Both the position numbers and the translations under genes were made by a program. Source: Salinimicrobium profundisediminis (GTDB lineage: Bacteria; Bacteroidota; Bacteroidia; Flavobacteriales; Flavobacteriaceae). From it: 59,719 nucleotides of DNA. The DNA lies in contig NZ_JAPJDA010000024.1 of the NCBI RefSeq assembly GCF_026241755.1, forward strand, positions 1 through 59,719, given 5' to 3'. Shown piece by piece: positions 49,955-59,300 of this stretch. Each line of letters opens with the position of its first letter. Position 1 is the first letter of the stretch. Under the pieces are notes generated by a model, which saw only the letters and a list, made by a program, of their open reading frames with translations, made no database searches and was not told where the DNA came from.

Positions 49955-52485
49955 TACTTCTGATTGTCTTGTTGCAAACCGGAAACCGATGGCTCATGTT
50001 GTGGAAGAGAGAGCATATTGGCAAAAAGCCGGAATGCCCCCGGGACCCCTGCCGGAAATTCCCTGAAAAAGCTAAGGCCGGTATAGATAAAATTGCCCTT
50101 CCCGTATGGTGTTACTAAAAGACTGCCTTTGGTAGGCGCTTCATCTTTGTCGTTCATCGCAAGGATTGGCGTAAATTCTTTACCCCATTTGTCTGGAAAA
50201 TAGAGTCCGCGTTCCTGCACCCAGCCCTCAAAATCTTTGGAAGTTATCTTATTTGGAAAATTGAGAACAGGATGGTTGGGTGCCAAAAATGTCACTTCTG
50301 CCGCTTCATTTGTCACCCTGTCGCGCGAAAGTTCGAGTTCGTAAGGCGCAAGTGTTTCAGTGACGAGTCCGCGGCTCGTGTTGTACTGCAGGATGAGATT
50401 GCCGCCCTGCTTCACGTATTCAAAAAGCGCAGGTTGCCTGTAACGCAACTCATCAATAGTATTATAGGCGCGGATTCCCACTACCACAGCGTCAAATTTT
50501 GCGAGGTTATTTTCTGAAATATACTTTGGGTCTATAAGCTCCACTTTGTAGCCCATTTGTTCCAGCGCCTGTGGTACCACGTCTCCCGCCCCCTGAATAT
50601 AACCTACCAGATTTCCCCTTTTTTGGATATCCAGTTTTACCAGGCTGGTTTTATTCGGAAGCACCAGGGTTTGTAGCGGGATATGCGGATAATCAAGCTG
50701 AACAACAGACCTGGAATAAGTATTCCCGTTTACCGTAGCTACAGGTTTGAAAACGACTTTATCCTGAACTGCAGGTGGTTGTACTTCAAAGCTGAAGGTT
50801 ATTTCTTCCCCTTTTTGCAGGGTGTCAAAAATGTGCTTTTCGGGAGAGATTTTCCAGCCCGGCATTTCCTCCGGATTTAACTCTCCTGAAATGCCATTGG
50901 CCATGGCTTTTACGGTCACTGTAATGCTGCCCGGCACCCCATTGGCAAAGACCATCACATTGGTGCCTGTGGTGACCGAAACTTTTGGCACCACTTCAAA
51001 AGGCCTGTAAGATTCCCCGGTAACGGGATCGTTGAATTTATAGGTGATGTTCCTCTCAAACGGGATTTTTACACCTGCAACATCAACCGTAAACTGAACC
51101 TTCAGCTCCCGGGGAGTTTCAGGAAGGCCAATGAGTTCATTTTGGGTTACCCTGTACATTCCCAGGCTGCCTTCTTCATTGAGCCAGTAAGGGCTGGTGA
51201 AGTTGATATTTTCAGGAATAACAAAATCAATCTCCTGAACCGAGGCGCGATTATTGGCCAGGGAAAGATTGACGGGAATAGTTTTTTCTTCAGGAAATAA
51301 TTTAACAGAAAGCAGTTCGGTATTGATATCGCTGCGGTTTATGGCTTCAAGCTCCAGGTTCACCTTTTCGCCCGGTGTAGCCAGGGGTGAACCTGCCACA
51401 GCTTCCAGGTACAGACCCATAGCAGCAGCAATAACGTCTTTTATCTGTTCAGATTTTAGCTCTTTCCATTGCGGGTCTTCAAGGTTTTGAATGAGTTGAT
51501 ATGCTTTTACCAGTTGAGGTACGCTGGCCGCCGGATCTTTAAAATCGAAGTTCTCCTGTACCAGGTTCAGGATCTTTCCTATCTCTTTTCCTCCTTTTAC
51601 ACGGCTCCAGCTGGTGTTGATGCCGTGAAAGATATCTGGATTATTCTCCGGATGTTTCCCCTTGAGAAGTTCAATATATTCTGAAGCAGTGCCGCGGGTA
51701 CCGGTGCTGCCAAATCCCTGCGACTGGTGCTGGCTGCGGCTTAAAGAAGCAATTTCGGTATTGGAAAGGCCCTTTAGCGGGAAGTACACCCCGGTGTCAA
51801 AACTGATAAAGCGGGATTTATCTGCTGCGTCAAATGCTTCCTGCGATTCGTAGAACCAGGGAGAGGTGTTAAAAAAGAGCTTTTTTGGCTGCCATGTTCC
51901 CAGCTCATCTGCCAATTGAGGGTAAGCTGAAGGTTTTCCCGCAAGATCAAAGGCACGGCTGCTCAAAATTGCGGAAGAGGTGTGATGGCCATGGGTTTCA
52001 CCTGCCGAATTTGCATCAAAACGGTTGATGATCACATCGGGTTTAAACAATCTTATGGTGCGAACTACATCTTTAAGGACTTCTTCCTCATTCCAGATGT
52101 TCAGGGTTTCTTCAGGGGTTTTGCTGTACCCAAAGTCATTCGCACGGCTGAAGAATTGCTCTCCGCCATCAATTTTTCGTGCTGCGAGCAACTCCTGGGT
52201 ACGTATTACGCCCAGAAGTTCCCTCAATTGCGGACCAATGAGGTTTTGGCCGCCATCACCACGGGTAAGGGAGAGATAAGCGGTACGGGCATTGAGTTCG
52301 TTGCTAAAGTAGGAGATAAGGCGGGTGTTCTCATCATCGGGATGGGCTGCAACATACAACACCGATCCCAGGAAGTTGAGTTTTTCAATTTCAGAATAAA
52401 TTTCTGAGGAATTTAATTTTTCAGGTTGCTGGGCCTGAGCAAGCCCACTGATGAAAAGAAAAACAAGGCAAAAAAGCTTCCGCAT
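49954..52485 (-). CDS. PIG-L family deacetylase-like protein with large C-terminal region
   Basis: An 843-residue secreted protein. I start at the ATG at 52485 (MRKLFCLVFLFISGLAQAQ is a signal peptide); an ATG nine codons upstream lies in the promoter box. PIG-L motifs: AAHPDDENTRL (zinc ligands) and ETHGHHTSSAIL. The rest, about 330-840, includes a beta-rich stretch and a ThuA/glutamine amidotransferase-like end (VVVGIRAYNTIDEL, GNLILQYNTSRG). It probably removes an acyl group from an amino-sugar outside the cytoplasm. It is the first gene of the four-gene unit with the symporter and oxidoreductase. Confidence 0.87.
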   Translation of the reverse strand: MRKLFCLVFLFISGLAQAQQPEKLNSSEIYSEIEKLNFLGSVLYVAAHPDDENTRLISYFSNELNARTAYLSLTRGDGGQNLIGPQLRELLGVIRTQELLAARKIDGGEQFFSRANDFGYSKTPEETLNIWNEEEVLKDVVRTIRLFKPDVIINRFDANSAGETHGHHTSSAILSSRAFDLAGKPSAYPQLADELGTWQPKKLFFNTSPWFYESQEAFDAADKSRFISFDTGVYFPLKGLSNTEIASLSRSQHQSQGFGSTGTRGTASEYIELLKGKHPENNPDIFHGINTSWSRVKGGKEIGKILNLVQENFDFKDPAASVPQLVKAYQLIQNLEDPQWKELKSEQIKDVIAAAMGLYLEAVAGSPLATPGEKVNLELEAINRSDINTELLSVKLFPEEKTIPVNLSLANNRASVQEIDFVIPENINFTSPYWLNEEGSLGMYRVTQNELIGLPETPRELKVQFTVDVAGVKIPFERNITYKFNDPVTGESYRPFEVVPKVSVTTGTNVMVFANGVPGSITVTVKAMANGISGELNPEEMPGWKISPEKHIFDTLQKGEEITFSFEVQPPAVQDKVVFKPVATVNGNTYSRSVVQLDYPHIPLQTLVLPNKTSLVKLDIQKRGNLVGYIQGAGDVVPQALEQMGYKVELIDPKYISENNLAKFDAVVVGIRAYNTIDELRYRQPALFEYVKQGGNLILQYNTSRGLVTETLAPYELELSRDRVTNEAAEVTFLAPNHPVLNFPNKITSKDFEGWVQERGLYFPDKWGKEFTPILAMNDKDEAPTKGSLLVTPYGKGNFIYTGLSFFREFPAGVPGAFRLFANMLSLPQHEPSVSGLQQDNQK

Positions 52486-52509
52486 AGGATATTCTTTTTG
52501 ATAAGCCTT

Positions 52510-52517
52510 CAAATATA
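52510..52517 (-). promoter_or_regulatory. -7 box of the PIG-L operon
   Basis: CAAATATA on plus reads TATATTTG on the minus strand, 24 bases before the ATG at 52485; the alternative ATG at 52512 lies inside it. Confidence 0.5.
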
Positions 52518-52540
52518 ATAAGATTCCTCACTAAACCATG

Positions 52541-53080
52541 TTAGAGGGCATCTTTCCCTTCATCGGCATGATATTCTTTTTCAATTAAAGAAACCGCTTT
52601 TTGCAGGATGAGGTTATTGGGATAAGTGATCAATTCTCCATCTAGCGTACGCAAATGTAGATGAAAAGCCTTGATATCTTCAATTACGGCTTCTACCGGC
52701 ATGTCTTTATCGTGGATTTTTATGCGGCTTCCAATTTTGTATGGGAAGGAAAAAAACAGGATAATCCCCGCTGTAATATTGCTCAAAATAGACCAGATTG
52801 CAAACATAGCAACCCCAATTATGGCGAAGAGAGATGAGAAAATGAGCGCAATCTCCTGTGCATTATAACCCCAGGTAAGAGAGAGCAAAAAAATGGCAAT
52901 GATGGTGACCAGTATGTTAATATACTTGAACATTAGCCTGGTACGGGTAATGTGAATTTCACTGCGGTGCCCCACGCGGTGGGCGGCTTTTTTCATGATA
53001 AACTGCAGGATCCAGAGCGCCAAAAGAATGGCTGCAGTGGTAATTATCTGATTTTTGTTTAGAAAGAAAACATCTAACAT
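52541..53080 (-). CDS. Small MscS-family mechanosensitive channel
   Basis: A 179-residue member of the MscS family with three N-terminal helices, the third (FAIIGVAMFAIWSILSNITAGIILF) lining the pore, and a truncated beta domain (SRIKIHDKDMPVEAVIEDIKAFHLHLRTLDGELITYPNN; quoted in part as EAVIEDIKAFHLHLRTLDG). It lacks the large cytoplasmic vestibule of E. coli MscS (286 residues). It opens under membrane tension. It follows maf by 64 bases on the same strand. Confidence 0.87.
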   Translation of the reverse strand: MLDVFFLNKNQIITTAAILLALWILQFIMKKAAHRVGHRSEIHITRTRLMFKYINILVTIIAIFLLSLTWGYNAQEIALIFSSLFAIIGVAMFAIWSILSNITAGIILFFSFPYKIGSRIKIHDKDMPVEAVIEDIKAFHLHLRTLDGELITYPNNLILQKAVSLIEKEYHADEGKDAL

Positions 53081-53144
53081 TCCTGAAAATGAATTTTTGT
53101 AAAGATACCTTTTAGGATTAGGAAACCTGAAGTGTGGCTAAAAA

Positions 53145-53732
53145 TTATTCGGCCATTTCAAGCAGGGTGCGGTAGACTAAATGAGTTGGGAGCCCCACTA
53201 CATTAAAGTAACTTCCTTCAATATACTCAACCCCAATAAGTCCAATCCATTCCTGAATTCCGTAGGCTCCGGCTTTGTCGAAGGGCCTGAATTTTTCAAT
53301 GTAATATTTGATTTCATCGTCAGCGAGCTCGCTGAATGTAACCCTGGTGATGGCATGTACAGTTTGCTTTTTTTCGGGAGTTTTAAAGCATACCGAAGTA
53401 ATCACCTCGTGGGTTTTCCCGCCCAGAGCTTTAATCATCTCCAATGCCTGCGCCGGGTCAGCGGGCTTTTCAAGGGCCTTACCTTCATGCCATACAATGG
53501 TGTCGCTGGTAATAAGAATGTCGTTGGTATTCAATTCGCCTTCAAAGGCTGCAGCTTTAAGTTCGGCTAGAAAATTGGTGATCTCTAGATCCTTTAATTC
53601 TGATGGATATTCTTCTTTTACCGGCTTCAGCCTTATCTCAAAATTAAGGTCAAGTTCCCTGAAGAACTGTTGTCTACGGGGAGAAGCCGAAGCTAAAATG
53701 ATATGGTGATCTTTTAATTTTTCCTGTAACAT
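53145..53732 (-). CDS. maf: Maf-like nucleotide pyrophosphatase
   Basis: A 195-residue nucleoside triphosphate pyrophosphatase that removes non-canonical nucleotides such as dTTP/UTP analogues. ILASASPRRQQFFREL is the N-terminal signature; SDTIVWHEGKALEKPADPAQAL, split as SDTIVWHEGK and LEKPADPAQAL, and DKAGAYGIQEWIG are also present. It lies 2 bases after the UbiA gene. Assignment to YhdE-like (dTTP/UTP) rather than YceF-like is not certain. Confidence 0.93.
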   Translation of the reverse strand: MLQEKLKDHHIILASASPRRQQFFRELDLNFEIRLKPVKEEYPSELKDLEITNFLAELKAAAFEGELNTNDILITSDTIVWHEGKALEKPADPAQALEMIKALGGKTHEVITSVCFKTPEKKQTVHAITRVTFSELADDEIKYYIEKFRPFDKAGAYGIQEWIGLIGVEYIEGSYFNVVGLPTHLVYRTLLEMAE

Positions 53733-53734
53733 AA

Positions 53735-54655
53735 TTATATCAAAACAAATTTATAAAGGCCGATAGAGAAGATCCCTGCAGCCAAAACTATTTTTAGAAC
53801 CAGGCTAAGGTGATGGAATTCCTTTTTGTTCCCTGCACCCACAATTTTTACCATAAAGTAGAGCAGGGGTGCAACAACAGCGATCAATACATAGAGCATC
53901 GCGGCCCGGTTTTCATAAAGGTACGTATATAAATAATAAAGTATACCAATGAGGGGAAGCAGGGCAATGGCGAAGATGATGAAGTTGGTCCTGCTCCTGC
54001 CCAGCAGTACCGGCAGGGTTTTATAACCCGCATTATAATCGCCTGTAATATCTTCCTGGTCTTTTACAATTTCACGAAGAAAATTTACCAGAAAAGCAAA
54101 GATTGCGTAATCGACAAGGATTGAAAACATCACTTTTTGAGTGGTGAGATTTTCGGGAGTAATAGCAGGAACAAGATCAAAAATCCCCACCATTACAATG
54201 ATCATGGCAACCATTATACTTACTACCAGGTTGCCAACAAGTACTGTGCCTTTAATTTGGGTAGCATAAAAATAGAGAAAGGCTGAAGGAATGATAAAAA
54301 GTGCCACAAAAGAAGGTTTGCCTACCAGGTTGCTCAGGTAAAAACCTATTCCCACTCCAAGAATGTTTAAGGCAATAAACCAGTTCCACGCAACTTTTTC
54401 AGAAATTTTGATTCCAATAAGCATTTTTTGAGGCTTATTCACCTTATCGGTGGCTGTGTCGTGAAGATCGTTGATGATATTACCGGCGGCAGCAAGGCAT
54501 ATCATTGAAAACACGAGCAGACTGAAGCTAAAATTACTTAAGGTAGTGTCTATGCCAAAGGGTTCGAATAGAAAATACTTCACCAGTACCTGCGTGAAGA
54601 TGATCATCAAAAGATTGAAAGGCCTCACAAGCTTCAAAAATGGCAAAATTTGCAT
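53735..54655 (-). CDS. UbiA-family prenyltransferase (geranylgeranylglycerol-phosphate synthase-like)
   Basis: A 306-residue integral membrane prenyltransferase with about nine helices. I choose the ATG at 54655 (MQILPFLKLVRPFNLLM), because earlier in-frame codons overlap the SMR gene. The two Mg-binding motifs are NDLHDTATD near residue 65 and DQEDITGDYNAGYKTLP. In Flavobacteria these are annotated as geranylgeranylglycerol-phosphate geranylgeranyltransferase, but chlorophyll-, heme- or quinone-type substrates cannot be excluded. It begins 4 bases after the SMR stop. Confidence 0.87.
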   Translation of the reverse strand: MQILPFLKLVRPFNLLMIIFTQVLVKYFLFEPFGIDTTLSNFSFSLLVFSMICLAAAGNIINDLHDTATDKVNKPQKMLIGIKISEKVAWNWFIALNILGVGIGFYLSNLVGKPSFVALFIIPSAFLYFYATQIKGTVLVGNLVVSIMVAMIIVMVGIFDLVPAITPENLTTQKVMFSILVDYAIFAFLVNFLREIVKDQEDITGDYNAGYKTLPVLLGRSRTNFIIFAIALLPLIGILYYLYTYLYENRAAMLYVLIAVVAPLLYFMVKIVGAGNKKEFHHLSLVLKIVLAAGIFSIGLYKFVLI

Positions 54656-54659
54656 GGTG

Positions 54660-54986
54660 TTAAGCGGAAACAAATTTAAGCCCGATGATAGAGGCAATAA
54701 GGGTGAAAAGGAAAAACAGCCGCCAAAAATGCACAGGTTCTTTGAATACAAAAATTCCAATTAAGACGGTGCCAAACGCACCTATTCCTGTCCACACTGC
54801 ATAGGCAGTCCCAATGGGCAGGGTTTGGGTGGCTTTGTACAGCAGAGACATGCTTATTGTAAGGCATAGAAAAAAGCCTGCCATCCACCAGAAGGCGGTG
54901 CTGCCTGTGGCTTCTCTGGCTTTACCAAGACAGGTTGCAAAGCCTACTTCAAACAAGCCAGCGATAACGAGGAGCAACCAATTCAT
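54660..54986 (-). CDS. SMR-family exporter (SugE/Gdx-like)
   Basis: A 108-residue four-helix membrane protein of the small multidrug resistance family. LPIGTAYAVWTGIGAFGTVLIGIF, split as LPIGTAYAVWTGIG and TVLIGIFVFKEP, is the SugE/Gdx signature, and Glu13 in GLFEVGFA is the coupling residue. Gdx proteins export guanidinium. The partner subunit of heterodimers is not present, so it is probably a homodimer. Its ATG overlaps the kdsC stop by 4 bases. Confidence 0.92.
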   Translation of the reverse strand: MNWLLLVIAGLFEVGFATCLGKAREATGSTAFWWMAGFFLCLTISMSLLYKATQTLPIGTAYAVWTGIGAFGTVLIGIFVFKEPVHFWRLFFLFTLIASIIGLKFVSA

Positions 54987-55495
54987 TGGTGATCATTCCA
55001 TTTCCCCTGCACTTTTAAGACCTGTTCAATAACGTCTCGCACACAGCCTTTTCCGCCTTTCTTGTGAGAGATATAGCGCGAGGCTTCCTTGATCTCGGGC
55101 GCGGCATCTTGCGGGCAGCAAGGCAGGCCAACTTTTTGCATGGCATATAGATCGGGGAGATCGTCACCCATATAAAGCACTTCCCCGGGTTTGATGTCGT
55201 AGATGTCAAAGAATTCTTCCATTTGCTCCACCTTATCCGGGCATCCAAGATAGATGTCGGTAATTCCAAGGCCTTTTAGTCGGGAACGGACCCCCTCATT
55301 GTTGCCGCCAGAAATAATGCAGATCGTATAGTCTTTTTCTCGTGCATATTTCATCGCGTAGCCATCTTTGATGTTCATGGTGCGAAGTAATTCGCCGTTG
55401 GTGCTTATTTGAATGGAACCATCAGTAAGCACGCCGTCTACATCAAAAATAAAAGTGGTGATTTGGGCAAGGAATTCTTTATAGCTTTTTTCCAT
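54983..55495 (-). CDS. kdsC: 3-deoxy-D-manno-octulosonate 8-phosphate phosphatase
   Basis: A 170-residue HAD-family phosphatase of the KdsC type, releasing Kdo from Kdo 8-phosphate. HAD motifs are FDVDGVLTDGS (nucleophile Asp), IISGGNNEGV, the Lys in LGCPDKVEQME, and YMGDDLPDLYAM. It is the second step to CMP-Kdo; kdsB lies at 45 kb. Its start overlaps the DUF2520 gene by 17 bases. Confidence 0.93.
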   Translation of the reverse strand: MEKSYKEFLAQITTFIFDVDGVLTDGSIQISTNGELLRTMNIKDGYAMKYAREKDYTICIISGGNNEGVRSRLKGLGITDIYLGCPDKVEQMEEFFDIYDIKPGEVLYMGDDLPDLYAMQKVGLPCCPQDAAPEIKEASRYISHKKGGKGCVRDVIEQVLKVQGKWNDHQ

Positions 55496-56258
55496 GGAAG
55501 GTTTTAATTGCTGAAGTTAATAATTCGTATATCTTTTTGTTTTCGCCCGATTCCAATAGGTCCAGGTGGGCTTTTATAGTCGATTGATCATTCCTGATGG
55601 CAGGGCCGGTCTGTACCCCGGCAGGAGAAGCATGTTGTACTTTCCCGGCTGTTTCGGCAATGAGGGGTTTTAAAATGTCGAACGGAATATCGTTCTGTTT
55701 ACAAATTTGCTCGCCCACTGCGTAGAGATGGTTGACAAAGTTGCAGACAAACACTGCCGAAAGGTGTAATTTTTTTCTTTGTTCCGAAGAGATCTCGTAG
55801 CAATTCCCTGAAACCTTCGATGCAAGCGTTTTCAGGATTTCCAGGTCCTGGGCAGTATTAGCTTCAAGGCAAAAAGGAATTTCGGAATAGTTGACATCAT
55901 TGTCTTTAGAGAAAGTCTGGAGCGGATAATACACGCCTCTACGGGAGCAGGCTCTAAGGGCATCTAGGGCTACCGAACCCGAGGTATGGGCTATAAGCGC
56001 ATTCAGGTCCTTCAGTTTTTCTGAAATTTCAGGAACCACGTCATCCTTCAGTGCCATTATATATATATCTGCCGGTGCCAGCTCAGAAATTTCAGTAGTT
56101 ACATCACATTTACTTCGGAAGAAATCCAAAGTTTTTTCAGAATGATTATAGACCTGTTTTACACGAATTCCTTCCGAAGCCGAAAAAGCTTTGAAAAGGT
56201 GTGTGGCAACATTGCCCGATCCTAAAAGTACAATCTCAATCATATGGCTAAAATACAA
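55479..56258 (-). CDS. Rossmann-like and DUF2520 domain protein
   Basis: A 259-residue protein with an N-terminal NAD(P)-binding Rossmann-like domain (EIVLLGSGNVATHLFKAF) and a C-terminal DUF2520 helical domain (HLSAVFVCNFVNHLYAVGEQIC, quoted in part as CNFVNHLYAVGEQIC). The fold recalls the ketopantoate reductase/PRO-like group, with HTSGSVALDAL typical. Reported partners and substrate are unknown. It starts the six-gene minus-strand unit DUF2520-kdsC-SMR-UbiA-maf-mscS and has a longer alternative start next to it. Confidence 0.88.
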   Translation of the reverse strand: MYFSHMIEIVLLGSGNVATHLFKAFSASEGIRVKQVYNHSEKTLDFFRSKCDVTTEISELAPADIYIMALKDDVVPEISEKLKDLNALIAHTSGSVALDALRACSRRGVYYPLQTFSKDNDVNYSEIPFCLEANTAQDLEILKTLASKVSGNCYEISSEQRKKLHLSAVFVCNFVNHLYAVGEQICKQNDIPFDILKPLIAETAGKVQHASPAGVQTGPAIRNDQSTIKAHLDLLESGENKKIYELLTSAIKTFHGKKL

Positions 56259-56336
56259 ATTTCTTTTACTCCCGTGGCTGCTCCTGTAGCCGCATAAATA
56301 TGGAATTTAAGCAACTTTTAATCCCTATAAATTGCT

Positions 56337-56344
56337 TACTTTTG
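56337..56344 (+). promoter_or_regulatory. -7 box of the cytochrome c biogenesis gene
   Basis: TACTTTTG matches TAnnTTTG and lies 25 bases before the ATG at 56370. Confidence 0.5.
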
Positions 56345-56369
56345 CGGCATTTATTAAAGCAAGCCCTCG

Positions 56370-59300
56370 ATGCAGAAAAAAATAGCTTCCATCATCTTCT
56401 CCACCCGCCTTATGGCTTTCCTTTTTATCGTATTTGCCGTAGCGCTGGGAATGGGAACCTTTATTGAAAACTGGTACAGTACAGAAACCGCTAAAGTCTG
56501 GATCTATAATGCCCTGTGGTTTGAAGTGATCATGGCCTTGTTCGTGGTCAATTTTACAGGAAATATTTTCAGGTACCGGCTTCACAAAAAAGAAAAATGG
56601 TCATCTCTACTGCTTCACCTTTCCTTTATCTTTATTCTGGTAGGCGCTTTTGTGACCCGGTATATAAGTTATGAAGGCATGATGCCGATTAGAGAAGGTG
56701 CGACCGAAAATACTTTCCTCTCAGAAAAGACATTTTTGACCACCTTTATTGATGGCGAAATAGATGGAGAACCACGCCGAAGAGTAGTGGAAAATGAGGT
56801 GCTTTTGGCTCCCGGAGCTTCAAATGAATTCACTTTTAATACAGATTATAACGGACAGCCGGTAAAACTGGAGATTCTTGATTACATTCATGGTGCCGAA
56901 GAAGGCCTGGTAGAAGATCCTGAAGGAGAAAACTATCTCAAGATCGTAGAAGCAGGTGGTGGCGAAAGGCATGACCACTACATCAAAGAAGGGGAAGTGA
57001 GCAGTATTCACAATGTGCTGTTCGCCTTGAATAAACCCACAGATGGTGCCATAAACATCACTGTTGAAAATGGGGAATACAGTATTTCTTCTCCTTTTGA
57101 AGGTACTTATATGCGAATGGCCGATCAAATGCAGGGGCAGGTAGAAGCCGATTCTGTTCAAACCTTGCTATTGCGTTCTCTCTACAATATGGCGGGTATG
57201 CAATTTGTTTTGCCCGATCCTGTGGTACGTGGAAAATACGATGTTATTCCTACCGAAGAAAAGACTGAAGGCCAGCAGGATGCTGCTGTAGTAAGGGTGA
57301 GCACTGCAGGCGAATCACAAACTGTAAAACTTCTGGGCGGGAAAGGTATGGTTACCGATCCTATAAAACTCAATCTTGGCGGCCTCGAATTTTACGTGAG
57401 GTACGGCTCTAAAGAATACGAGTTGCCATTCTCTATTAAACTCAACGATTTTATTGCTGAAAGATATCCCGGTACAGAGAAAAGCTATTCCTCTTTTAAA
57501 AGTAAGGTGACGGTTATTGATGAGGAGACAACTTTTGATTACGAGATTTTTATGAACCACGTGCTCGATTACGAAGGCTACAGGTTCTTCCAGGCCTCTT
57601 TTGATCCCGATGAAAAAGGGACGGTACTCTCTGTAAACCACGATTTTTGGGGCACCTGGATTACCTATATCGGGTACACGCTATTATATATTGGATTGAT
57701 GTGGATCCTGTTTGCAAAAGGATCCCGTTTTGGGGAACTTAAGCAAATGCTGGAAAAAGTGAAGAAGAAAAAAGCCAGTATTACCGGTATTTTACTGGTG
57801 CTGTTCTCTACAACAGCAGGTTTTGCGCAGGAAGAAGAACATGCGCATGAAAATCCGCTCACTATTCCCAAAGCAAGGATAGACTCGATCATTAAGGCCA
57901 ATGTGGTTTCTGAAGAGCATGCAGCAGAGTTCGGCCGACTTGTAGTACAGGATGCCGGCGGAAGGATGAAGCCTGTAAACACCTATTCTTCGGAATTACT
58001 TAGGAAATTAAGTAAAAGTGATGATTATGAAGGATTAACGGCTGACCAGGTGATGATCTCCCTTACCGAAAATCCTACCATGTGGTATAATGTGCCGGTG
58101 ATAAACGTTAAAAAGGAAAATGACAGCATCAGGCATATTGTAGGTGTTCCCGAAGACCAGAAATTTATCGCGTTAACCAGCTTTTTTGACAGGGAAGGAA
58201 ACTATAAACTTTCGCCTTACCTGGAGCGTGCCTACATGGCCGCGGTGCCCGATCAATTTGAAAAAGACTTTATCGAAACCGACAGAAGGGTAAACTTGCT
58301 CTACAATGCCCTGCAGGGAGAAATTCTAAGGATTTTCCCAATCCCGGGGCATGAAAACGATAAATGGGTATCGTTTCCCGAAGCTGCCGAAGCAGGATTT
58401 AAAGGAATGGATTCAGTTTATACACGGCAAATCCTTCCAATGTATTTCAGCGCATTGCAAACTGCGAAAAAGACCGGCGATTATTCACAAGCCAACGAAT
58501 TGCTGAACAGTATCAAAGGCTTTCAGAAAAAGTTTGGAGGAGAAGTAATGCCTTCCGAAGAGAAACTGGAAACAGAAATTTTGTACAACAAGTACGATGT
58601 TTTCAGGAACCTCTTTGCAATGTATATGATAGCGGGTGTCCTGATGTTGATTTTTGTAATTGCCCAGATCTTTAGGGACAGCAAAATGATACGAATCTTG
58701 ATTAGACTAAGTATTGCGGCTATTATTATCTTTTTTGTGCTCCATACACTGGGACTTATTGCGCGCTGGTATATTTCGGGACATGCGCCATGGAGTGATG
58801 CCTACGAGTCGATGATCTATGTGGCCTGGGCTACCATGCTTTTTGGGTTGCTCTTTGGAAGAAAAAGTGACCTTACCATTGCATCTACGGCTTTTGTGAC
58901 CTCTATGATCTTAATGATTGCACACTGGAACTGGATGGATCCCTCTATTGCCAATCTGCAGCCGGTACTTGATTCTTACTGGTTGATGATCCACGTTTCG
59001 GTAATTGTGGGTAGTTATGGTCCGTTTACCCTGGGAATGATCCTGGGTGCGGTAGCTTTGATCCTCATGATCTTTACCACAAAGAATAACAAAAAGAAGA
59101 TGGACCTAACCATCAAAGAAATAACGATCATTACCGAAATGGCGCTTACCATTGGTTTGGTGATGCTAACCATCGGGAACTTCCTTGGTGGGCAGTGGGC
59201 CAATGAAAGCTGGGGACGTTACTGGGGCTGGGATCCAAAAGAGACCTGGGCACTGGTGAGTATCATGGTCTATGCTTTTGTGATTCACATGCGCCTGGTG

